Assembly: GCA_964516925.1 (NCBI GenBank) | Contig: CAZEXL010000006.1 | Span: 3,700-67,699 of the forward strand | Direction: 5' to 3' | DNA: 64,000 nt | Source of the DNA: CAG-552 sp964516925 | GTDB lineage: Bacteria > Bacillota > Clostridia > Christensenellales > Pumilibacteraceae | In this document: positions 8,208 to 16,148 of the stretch, piece after piece | How the letters are laid out: each line of letters begins with the position of its first letter | Numbering within the stretch: position 1 is the stretch's first letter | The notes under the pieces: generated by a model | Seen by the model: the letters and a program-made list of their open reading frames with translations, nothing else | Database searches by the model: none | What the model was told of the DNA's origin: nothing | Position numbers and translations under genes: made by a program

Positions 8208-10565
8208 ATGGATTTAAAAACACTAAAAATTTTAGAGTACGAAAGCATATTAAGCAAAATTAAAAGTTTTGCCGTTTCTTCTGCGGCAAAAGAAGCTGTA
8301 ATGGAAATTTTTCCGAAAGCAGATTTTGATTTAGTCAAAATGAATCAAAACGAAGTTGTCGAAGCTTACAAGGTAAAATATACTTATTTGGCGAATCCGA
8401 TTGATAGTTTTGATAATTGCAAAGAAATATGCGACAAAGCGACAAAAGGAATTATGCTTTCGCCTAGCGAACTTTTAAAAATAAAGACGCTTCTTCGTTC
8501 TGGGCGAATTGCGCAAAACTCGCTAAAAAATTTGCCGGTTGAGTCGCTCAAGGTTTATTCGGATAGCTACTATATCGAGAGCTTTTTAGAAGATGAAATC
8601 GATAGAGTCATAATATCCGAAAATGAAATCAGCGACCTGGCAAGCGCAACGCTAAAAGACATAAGACGTAAGTTGGCAGATACGAAAATTGCCTTGAAAG
8701 AAAAATTATCTAGTTATTTCAGAAAAAGCGAATTTTCTCAATTTTTGCAAGATAACCTTGTTACCATTAGAAACGATAGGTTTGTTTTGCCCGTAAAGTC
8801 CGAATATAGATCTTCTGTTCCGGGACTTATACATGATATGTCTTCTAGTGGAGCAACGGTTTTTATTGAACCGTTTGCCGTGGTTGAAACTAATAATAAA
8901 ATTAAGAGTCTCATGTTAAGCGAGGCTGCGGAAATTGAGCGAATATTGAATGATTTAAGTGGTTCTGTTGCTAATATTGCTGAAAATCTATTAAAAATGC
9001 AAACCGCAATTACAAAGCTGGACGTTATTTTTGCTAAGATGAAGTATTCTGTCGATATTAACGGCACTGTCCCTAAATTCAACAATAGCGGTATAATTAA
9101 TCTTAAAGCCGCGCGACATCCGTTGATAGACAAATACGTCGTTGTTCCGGTAAACATTTCGGTTGGAAAAGATTATAAAATACTTATGATAACCGGTCCT
9201 AATACCGGCGGAAAAACGGTTTGCCTTAAAACGCTTGGTTTGATTTGTTTGATGGCGTATATAGGATTGTTCATTCCTTGTGACGACGATAGTGAAGTAG
9301 CAATATTCGATAATATATTTTGTGATATAGGAGACGAACAAAGTATTGCTCAATCTTTGAGTACTTTTTCGTCACATATGGTTAATCTTGTTAGAATTAC
9401 CGAGCAGATGACGAATAACACATTGTTGCTTTTTGACGAGCTCGGCGGAGGAACTGACCCGCAAGAAGGAGCGGCGCTTGCAATAGGAATAATTAAGTAT
9501 ATTCAAATGTGGAAAGCTACTGCTGTGTTAACGACTCATTATAGCGAATTAAAAGAATATGCGTTAATCGCTGAAGATATTTGTAACGCCAGCATGCAAT
9601 TCGATTCCGAATCGCTAAAACCTACGTACAAATTAATGTTGGGCGTTCCCGGTACCAGCAATGCATTAAATATAGCAAAGATGCTCGGGCTTAACAGCGT
9701 TATTTTAAACTTTGCAAAGGAAAGCATGGATAAAGATAAGATTGAACTTGAAAATCTTATCAAAAGCGCCGAATACGTAAAAAAACGCTCTGAGGAAGAA
9801 TTGGAGTTAACTGCTAAGATTAAAGAAGAGCTGATGGCGCAAAAAGCAGACGTAGAATCGAAACAAAAGCAGCTAAATGCAAAGATAGAAAAGCTTAATT
9901 CAAACGCGAAAATCGAGATAAAACGCATAGTGTCTCTCGGAGTTGAAAGGGCGGATGAGCTTATAGAGCGATTGAAAGAAGTAATAAAAGAAGGGGACGA
10001 GCGTGCGTTATTGGAAGCGAAGTCGATTCGCAAGCAACTTGCGAATATGGTTTACGATATGGCGCCTCAATCCGAGGAGCAATACGAGAGTATAGATATT
10101 GCTAATTTAAAAGTTGGCGAAAAAGTATTTGTAAAAAGTTTGTCTGCTCAAGGTGATTTGCTGTCGTTGCCCGATAAGAAAAACGAGGTTTACGTTATGC
10201 TTGGCGCAATTAAAACCAAAGTGAAGGCTGATTCTCTTGCGAGGCCGTATGTTTCGGATAATCAAAAAACAAAGAAAAAAGCGGACTATAAGCCTTCGCC
10301 TAAGGGTGACGAAGAAGCAATTCTTATTCCCGAGGTTAACGTTATAGGGTATACGGTAAGCGAAGCAATAGAAATTATTGAGCCGCATCTTATAAGTATG
10401 GTCGGTGGCAATTCGAAAATTTTACGTATTGTTCATGGTAAGGGAACCGGAGCGCTGGGTAAAGGGGTTCAACAATATTTAAAGACTTCACGTTTTGTTC
10501 GTTCGTTCAGATATGGAGGATATGGCGAAGGTGATAACGGCGTAACAATCGTCGAGATTAAATAA
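8208..10565 (+). CDS. mutS2: MutS2 family ATPase/endonuclease
   Basis: 785 residues, the normal MutS2 length. It has MutS core and clamp segments, Walker A GPNTGGKTVCLKT (about 327-339), Walker B LLLFDELGGGTDP, a long coiled coil (about 510-620, rich in Glu and Lys), a KOW-like part, and a C-terminal Smr domain with IVHGKGTGALGKGVQQYL. The usual LDLRG entry of Smr reads NVIGYTVSEA here. MutS2 lacks the mismatch-recognition domain. It suppresses recombination in some bacteria and in B. subtilis rescues collided ribosomes. A true MutS/MutL pair is also present at 16148-20642, so this gene is not the mismatch-repair MutS. Confidence 0.96.
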   Translation: MDLKTLKILEYESILSKIKSFAVSSAAKEAVMEIFPKADFDLVKMNQNEVVEAYKVKYTYLANPIDSFDNCKEICDKATKGIMLSPSELLKIKTLLRSGRIAQNSLKNLPVESLKVYSDSYYIESFLEDEIDRVIISENEISDLASATLKDIRRKLADTKIALKEKLSSYFRKSEFSQFLQDNLVTIRNDRFVLPVKSEYRSSVPGLIHDMSSSGATVFIEPFAVVETNNKIKSLMLSEAAEIERILNDLSGSVANIAENLLKMQTAITKLDVIFAKMKYSVDINGTVPKFNNSGIINLKAARHPLIDKYVVVPVNISVGKDYKILMITGPNTGGKTVCLKTLGLICLMAYIGLFIPCDDDSEVAIFDNIFCDIGDEQSIAQSLSTFSSHMVNLVRITEQMTNNTLLLFDELGGGTDPQEGAALAIGIIKYIQMWKATAVLTTHYSELKEYALIAEDICNASMQFDSESLKPTYKLMLGVPGTSNALNIAKMLGLNSVILNFAKESMDKDKIELENLIKSAEYVKKRSEEELELTAKIKEELMAQKADVESKQKQLNAKIEKLNSNAKIEIKRIVSLGVERADELIERLKEVIKEGDERALLEAKSIRKQLANMVYDMAPQSEEQYESIDIANLKVGEKVFVKSLSAQGDLLSLPDKKNEVYVMLGAIKTKVKADSLARPYVSDNQKTKKKADYKPSPKGDEEAILIPEVNVIGYTVSEAIEIIEPHLISMVGGNSKILRIVHGKGTGALGKGVQQYLKTSRFVRSFRYGGYGEGDNGVTIVEIK

Positions 10566-10576
10566 GGGGAAATGCT

Positions 10577-11695
10577 ATGATATTTTTAGATAACGCTTCT
10601 ACGACAAAGGTTTGTTCGGATGCTATTGCTTCGATAAATTTGGCGTGCGAAGAATTATACTTTAATCCTTCGGCGCTTTACGGAGAGGCATTAAAGGTAA
10701 GAAATCTGATTGAAGAGTCTCGTCGTGAGATAGCTACATTATTGGGCGTAGCGTCGAATGAAATTTATTTTACTTCTTGTGCTACCGAAAGTAATAATTG
10801 GGCGTTTGAAAGGGGCATTAAGAATAAAAAAGGTAATATCGTAGTTTCATCGTCGGAACATGCGTCTGTTTATGAAAGCGCGATTTCACAAAAAAGTAAA
10901 GGTTTAGACGTTAGGTTTGTAAAACTTAATTCTGACGGGACGATAAACGAGGACGATTTATTGTCAAAAATTGATCAAGATACGTCGTTTGTGTCGATTA
11001 TTCATTGTTCAAATGAGACTGGCGCGGTTAACGATATCGGACGATTGTGCAGAAAAATAAAAGAAATTAATTCAAAAACCTTAGTTCATTCGGACGGTGT
11101 TCAGGCTTTTTGTAAAACCGACGTAAAACTAAAATCGCTAGGAGTTGATTTTTATAGTATCAGTGGTCATAAAGTGGGCGGTTTAAAAGGTATTGGTGTA
11201 TTGTACATAAAAAAGGGCCTATTCGTATCTCCATTTATTATCGGCGGGGGACAAGAGCGCGGATTGCGTTCCGGTACCGAAAACGTTGCCGGGATTTTAA
11301 GCTTTTCTAAGGCGGCAAAATACTATAAAGCTCATTATGACGGTGAGTTAATACGAAAAATGCGTGCTTATTTAATTGCGGAATTGATACCGCTCCGCGC
11401 TATTATAAACGGGGCTAATAGTTCTGAGTCGATTTTATCCGTGTCTGTGCCCGGGCTCAAGGCGGAGATTTTACAACATATGCTATCGGATGACGGCGTG
11501 ATTATCGGTCTCGGGTCTGCGTGTTCGGCAAAATCTCGCAACAACAGAGTTCTCTCTGCTATTGGTAAAACGCAGAAAGAGATAGAAGGCAGTATAAGAA
11601 TAAGTTTTGGACTTGAAAACGATATGGAGCAAGTGATGCGAGCAACTGAATTAATTAAAAACAATATTACAAAATTGAGAGGAATGATGCTATGA
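10577..11695 (+). CDS. Cysteine desulfurase (NifS/IscS-like, ThiI partner)
   Basis: 372 residues, class V aminotransferase fold. The PLP-binding lysine is in SISGHKVGGLKGIG (about residue 198), HCSNETGAVNDIG carries cofactor contacts, and the catalytic cysteine is in GLGSACSAKSRN (about residue 315). It removes sulfur from cysteine as a protein persulfide. The next gene, thiI, overlaps it by 4 nt (ATGA), so the sulfur very probably goes to ThiI for 4-thiouridine in tRNA, as with NifZ-ThiI in B. subtilis. AAGGGGAAATGCT precedes the ATG. No iscU-like scaffold lies nearby. Confidence 0.95.
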   Translation: MIFLDNASTTKVCSDAIASINLACEELYFNPSALYGEALKVRNLIEESRREIATLLGVASNEIYFTSCATESNNWAFERGIKNKKGNIVVSSSEHASVYESAISQKSKGLDVRFVKLNSDGTINEDDLLSKIDQDTSFVSIIHCSNETGAVNDIGRLCRKIKEINSKTLVHSDGVQAFCKTDVKLKSLGVDFYSISGHKVGGLKGIGVLYIKKGLFVSPFIIGGGQERGLRSGTENVAGILSFSKAAKYYKAHYDGELIRKMRAYLIAELIPLRAIINGANSSESILSVSVPGLKAEILQHMLSDDGVIIGLGSACSAKSRNNRVLSAIGKTQKEIEGSIRISFGLENDMEQVMRATELIKNNITKLRGMML

Positions 11696-12852
11696 ACGAA
11701 AACGTAATAATTATTAGATATTCTGAATTATATCTAAAAGGAAAAAATCGAGGTTTTTTTGAAAAACTCTTAATAGAAAACATACGTAAATCGCTTAGCG
11801 ACGTTGAATGTAAAACCAGATTTAACCGCAGTCGATATGAAGTTTTCGAATACTTAGACGAGGCGGAGATAGTAGAAAGGCTAAAAAAAGTTTTTGGAAT
11901 TCATTCTATAAGCATAGCAAAAAAATGCGAGGCAAATATTGACGCAGTTTGTTCCGTCGTTAAAGATTATCGCATTAGCGGAACATTTAAAGTCGAGACC
12001 AACAGGGCGGATAAGACCTTTCCTTTAAATTCTATAGAGGTGAGCGCAAAAGCGGGAGGGGCGATTTTATCCGTTAATAAAAATCTTAAAGTCGATGTAC
12101 ACAATCCTCAAACGACGATAAACATCGATATACGAGAAGACGGCTGCGCATATATTTTTAAGGACAAAATATTATGCTCGGGCGGAATGCCTGTTGGCAG
12201 CGCCGGTAAGGGACTTCTATTGCTGTCGGGCGGACTTGATAGTCCGGTTGCTGCATATATGATGGCAAAGCGCGGGCTCAGTTTAACGGCTATTCATTTT
12301 CATTCGTATCCTTACACTAGCGAAAGCGCTAAGCAAAAAGTTATCGATCTTGCACATATTTTAGTTGATTATACGGGGCCGATAAATTTAATTTGTATTC
12401 CGTTTACAAAAATACAAGAAGAAATTCATAAGAAATGTGCTTCGAATTATATGATAACGATTGTTCGTCGTTTTATGATGAGAATATCGGAAAGGGTGGC
12501 GCGCATTTACGATTGCGGATGCTTAGTAAACGGAGAAAGTTTGGGGCAAGTTGCAAGCCAAACGTTGCAAAGTATTACCGTAACTAACGATATTGTTAAA
12601 ACTATGCCGATTTTTCGTCCCTGTATTGGCATGGATAAGCAAGAAATAATAGAAATAGCGTTAAAAATTAAAACTTACGAAACGTCGATTCTGCCGTATG
12701 AAGATTGCTGTACGGTGTTTTTGCCCGATAGTCCGGTTACAAAACCAACCGTTAAAAGGGCGGAATATGAGGAGAGTAAAATGGGCGATTTTGAACAGTT
12801 AATTAAAGAAGCTATCGACAATCGTGAAGTTATTCGTATCGAAAAAATTTGA
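11692..12852 (+). CDS. thiI: tRNA 4-thiouridine synthetase ThiI
   Basis: 386 residues. N-terminal ferredoxin-like and THUMP domains (about 1-165), then an ATP-pyrophosphatase domain with the PP-loop LLLSGGLDSPVAAYMMAKRG (about 177-196) and the C-terminal signature YEDCCTVFLPDSPVTKP. It activates U8 of tRNA by adenylation and transfers sulfur from the upstream desulfurase. No C-terminal rhodanese domain is present, which is normal for Gram-positive ThiI. The last 54 nt overlap, antisense, the end of the penicillin-binding protein gene. Its terminator lies inside that gene at 12911-12947. Confidence 0.97.
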   Translation: MNENVIIIRYSELYLKGKNRGFFEKLLIENIRKSLSDVECKTRFNRSRYEVFEYLDEAEIVERLKKVFGIHSISIAKKCEANIDAVCSVVKDYRISGTFKVETNRADKTFPLNSIEVSAKAGGAILSVNKNLKVDVHNPQTTINIDIREDGCAYIFKDKILCSGGMPVGSAGKGLLLLSGGLDSPVAAYMMAKRGLSLTAIHFHSYPYTSESAKQKVIDLAHILVDYTGPINLICIPFTKIQEEIHKKCASNYMITIVRRFMMRISERVARIYDCGCLVNGESLGQVASQTLQSITVTNDIVKTMPIFRPCIGMDKQEIIEIALKIKTYETSILPYEDCCTVFLPDSPVTKPTVKRAEYEESKMGDFEQLIKEAIDNREVIRIEKI

Positions 12853-14751
12853 ATATTTTTCGTAGTCGCTGCGGTTGTCCGGTTGATCCGGAAGACAGTT
12901 TAAAGTGAAACTTGCCGTAATCGTGTCTTTTTGCGGCAAGTTTTTTTGTGCCGCGATGATCCTATGATTGTTGTAATATTCGTCAGCGTTTATGGCTAAT
13001 TTTTGTATATTTGACGGCATGTCAAACAACTTATTGCAAGTTATGTCTGACGTAATAAGCTTTTTAACGAGTTTTGTCGGGATGTTTCCGCCGGTTGTTT
13101 GCGTATCCATTATATGAACGCCGACAGTGTAATTTTTAGAATAAGCGATGCAATAAGCGTCGCTGTTATTGTCTTTGCTTCCAACCGTTCCGGTTTTTGC
13201 GCACCAAATCATTGGCGATGAATTTATTATTTTTGCAGTTCCGCTTTTCGCGCAATCGTTTAACATTTCGTTAATCAAGTAAGCGGTTTCAGCCTTCATA
13301 ACTCTTTTTTTTGTCCGTTGATGTGAATAAACCGATTTTCCGTTTACGTATATCGATTTAATGTATGAATTATTGTGCATTATTCCGTCGTTAGCAAAAG
13401 ATGTGTATGCAGAGGCGAGGTTTTTTAAACTCGTGCCGTTGGTCATGCCTCCTAACGCCAATGCGAGGTCTTCGTTTTTTTGCGTTTTAATTCCTAAGTT
13501 GTTTGCAAAAGTTTTAGCGTAATCGATGCCGACCGAGTTAAGAAGCTTAACTGCCGGTATATTAAGTGAATGGGATAGAGCGTATTTACACGAAACCCAT
13601 CCAAAGTATTTGTTTTTATAGTTTAAAGGCGCATAACCGTTAAAATTCGTTTTTTCATCGCAAATCGGCGTTATCGGTACAGCGATTCCTTTTTCTATCG
13701 CCGGAGCGTAACAAATTATCGGTTTAATGGTAGAGCCCGGACTTCGTGATATTAGCGCGGGATTTCCTAGATATTGCGCTTCGTGTGAGATTATTTTGCT
13801 GGTTTTGTTGTCTATAATAATAATCTGAGCGTTGTCGGTTGTGTATTGTTTTAAATAGTCTGATAATTTTTTTTGCAATTCTGAGCGGCAATACGAATAT
13901 ATTTTAACGTTATTTTTATATAAATAATCTTCGTTGCAGCCTAAAATATCGCACGCTTCGGTTATCACAAAATAACGATATTTATCGTAAAAATTTTGTT
14001 GTTTTATGTTTAATTTTTCTTCGTTGGCTGCTACATATTCTTTGTTTGATATTTTTTTGTTTTTTAACATTAATTTAAGTATAAGATTAGTTCGTTTAGA
14101 TAAGTTTTCAGCATTAGAATACGGGTTGTATACGGTTGGATTGTTGATTATTGCCGATAAAGCGGCGCTTTCTTTTAATGAAACGTTTGCAATATCTTTA
14201 CCGAAAAAATTATGTGCGGCGTTTCCGATGCCGTACGTACCATTTCCGAAATAGAGTATATTCAGGTACATTTCAAGAATTTCGTTTTTAGTATATTTTC
14301 GTTCGATTTCCTTACTAAGGCGAATTTCTTGTATTTTTCTTCGGATGTTTTTGTCGTTATTTAAATGTGAATTTTTAACAAGTTGTTGCGTTATTGTAGA
14401 TGCGCCTTGGACAAATGCGCCGTTCTTAATGTCTTTTATCGTTGCGGCGATTATTCGCGCGTAGTCGATACCTTCGTGTTCAAAGAATCTTTTATCTTCT
14501 GCGCATAAGAATGCGTTTATCGTGTTTGTCGGCACGTTTTTAAGAGGAGTGTATTGCGACGTGTTTATTTGATTTTCGTTATCGTCGTATATAATTAACG
14601 TGTTTTTGATGTTGTCCAGTATATTTACATCTAACGAGCTGTAGTTTTTGATTTTTATACACGGTTCCAAAATAATGCTTATTGTTAAAACAACGGATAT
14701 GGAGAGAAACGCAAGCAGTAGCGACAATTTTTTTTGTAAATTTATCTTCAT
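12799..14751 (-). CDS. Class A penicillin-binding protein (glycosyltransferase-transpeptidase)
   Basis: 650 residues. An N-terminal membrane anchor (about 8-28) is followed by a GT51 glycosyltransferase domain with the catalytic segment EDKRFFEHEGIDYARI and GASTITQQLVKN. The transpeptidase domain has SxxK in SPGSTIKP (about residue 335), SLN in SHSLNIPA and KTG in CAKTGTVGS. It polymerises and crosslinks peptidoglycan outside the membrane and is bifunctional, of PBP1 type. It is one of few minus-strand genes here. Its 3' end overlaps thiI by 54 nt tail to tail, and its last 50 codons contain the thiI terminator. It is divergent from miaB. Confidence 0.95.
   Translation of the reverse strand: MKINLQKKLSLLLAFLSISVVLTISIILEPCIKIKNYSSLDVNILDNIKNTLIIYDDNENQINTSQYTPLKNVPTNTINAFLCAEDKRFFEHEGIDYARIIAATIKDIKNGAFVQGASTITQQLVKNSHLNNDKNIRRKIQEIRLSKEIERKYTKNEILEMYLNILYFGNGTYGIGNAAHNFFGKDIANVSLKESAALSAIINNPTVYNPYSNAENLSKRTNLILKLMLKNKKISNKEYVAANEEKLNIKQQNFYDKYRYFVITEACDILGCNEDYLYKNNVKIYSYCRSELQKKLSDYLKQYTTDNAQIIIIDNKTSKIISHEAQYLGNPALISRSPGSTIKPIICYAPAIEKGIAVPITPICDEKTNFNGYAPLNYKNKYFGWVSCKYALSHSLNIPAVKLLNSVGIDYAKTFANNLGIKTQKNEDLALALGGMTNGTSLKNLASAYTSFANDGIMHNNSYIKSIYVNGKSVYSHQRTKKRVMKAETAYLINEMLNDCAKSGTAKIINSSPMIWCAKTGTVGSKDNNSDAYCIAYSKNYTVGVHIMDTQTTGGNIPTKLVKKLITSDITCNKLFDMPSNIQKLAINADEYYNNHRIIAAQKNLPQKDTITASFTLNCLPDQPDNRSDYEKYSNFFDTNNFTIVDSFFN
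12911..12947 (+). terminator. Intrinsic terminator of thiI, inside the antisense PBP gene
   Basis: CTTGCCG (12911-12917) pairs with CGGCAAG (12934-12940) and is followed by seven T. It stands 59 nt after the thiI stop and within the C-terminal codons of the minus-strand PBP gene. Confidence 0.82.
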
Positions 14752-14855
14752 ACAACTAGTATGTTTATAGTGTTATTTTTTTATTTTGCCACAAAATGCT
14801 GTACTTTTTTTTATTATTATGCTAAAATGTACTTAGATTTTTTTATGGAGTAAAA

Positions 14856-16148
14856 ATGAAGAAGTTTTTTATTAACACTTATGGTTGCCAAATGAATGTT
14901 CATGAATCGGAAAAACTTGCAGGCATCTTGTATCAACGAGGTTATGTGCAAGCACAGAGCAATGAGGATGCCGATGTTATTTTATTGAACACGTGTTGTA
15001 TAAGAGAGACTGCGGAAACCAGAGTTTTGGGGAATTTAGGTATTATAAAAAAATTAAAAGAAAAGAGACCGGAAATCATTGTTGGCATATGTGGATGTAT
15101 GCCGCAAAAGAAGGGCACTGCCGAAATGTTAAAAAAGCGTTGTCCGTTTATAAACTTAATTTTCGGTACTCACAACATGTATAAATTAGGTGACTACTTG
15201 GATGAGGTCGAAAGTGGACGTAACGTCGTCGAAATATGGGATACTGAAGGAGAAATTTCTTCTTCGCCGATTCGTAGAGACGGCAAAATAAATGCTTGGG
15301 TTAATATAATGTACGGCTGCAATAATTTTTGTTCGTATTGTATAGTGCCGTACGTACGCGGCAGAGAACGTAGTCGAGATTTTGACGAAGTAGTTTCGGA
15401 GGTTCGTTCGCTTGTTGAAAACGGATACAAGGAGATTACTTTACTAGGACAAAACGTTAATTCATATCAAGGAGGCTCGCCGTTCTTTGCAAAACTCCTA
15501 AGGGCGGTGTCTGTGTTTGACGGTGAATATAGAATAAAGTTTATGACTTCGCATCCGAAAGATTTGACTCTTGACGTGGTCGAAGCTATGACAAGTAGCG
15601 ATAAGATAGCGAATTGCATACATTTGCCGGTACAATCCGGTAGCGATCGTATCTTAAAGCTTATGAATCGTAAGTATACTTCGGGCGATTATTATGAAAA
15701 AATTCAAATGATAAGGTCTCTTATTCCGGATGTCGGCATATCCAGTGACTTGATGGTTGGCTTTCCGACAGAGACGGAAGAAGATTACCTTTGCAGTGAA
15801 AATTTGGTTAAGCAAGTGAAGTACAATAATTTATTTACGTTTATATATTCTCGACGCAGCGGAACTGTGGCGGATAAGATGGACGGACAAGTTGATTTGA
15901 AAACAAAAACGGATAGGATAGAGCGACTTATTAAATTGCAATTTGAAATAGGAAACGAGCTTGCAAAAAGTTTTATCGGTAAAAAATACAGAGTGCTGTG
16001 CGATAGCGTAAAAAACGGTGTAGGATACGGAAAATCGTCGTGCGATAAATCAATTTCGTTTAAAGCGGATAAAAGCGCGATAGGTTGTTTTTTGGACGTA
16101 AAAGTAACGCAGGCAAAAAACAATAAACTTATAGGAGAAATCGAATAA
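14856..16148 (+). CDS. miaB: tRNA-2-methylthio-N6-dimethylallyladenosine synthase MiaB
   Basis: 430 residues. An N-terminal UPF0004/MTTase domain has TYGCQMNVHES and two further cluster cysteines (LLNTCCIRE, GICGCMPQ). A radical SAM core has the CxxxCxxC motif in CNNFCSYCIVPYVRGRERSR (about 150-170), and a TRAM domain lies at the C-terminus. It adds the methylthio group to i6A37 of tRNAs, after MiaA, which is encoded at 20624-21541 in the same operon. TGCQMN and NVHES single out MiaB rather than RimO or MtaB. ATGGAGTAAAA gives the ribosome binding site. The stop overlaps the mutS start. Confidence 0.97.
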   Translation: MKKFFINTYGCQMNVHESEKLAGILYQRGYVQAQSNEDADVILLNTCCIRETAETRVLGNLGIIKKLKEKRPEIIVGICGCMPQKKGTAEMLKKRCPFINLIFGTHNMYKLGDYLDEVESGRNVVEIWDTEGEISSSPIRRDGKINAWVNIMYGCNNFCSYCIVPYVRGRERSRDFDEVVSEVRSLVENGYKEITLLGQNVNSYQGGSPFFAKLLRAVSVFDGEYRIKFMTSHPKDLTLDVVEAMTSSDKIANCIHLPVQSGSDRILKLMNRKYTSGDYYEKIQMIRSLIPDVGISSDLMVGFPTETEEDYLCSENLVKQVKYNNLFTFIYSRRSGTVADKMDGQVDLKTKTDRIERLIKLQFEIGNELAKSFIGKKYRVLCDSVKNGVGYGKSSCDKSISFKADKSAIGCFLDVKVTQAKNNKLIGEIE

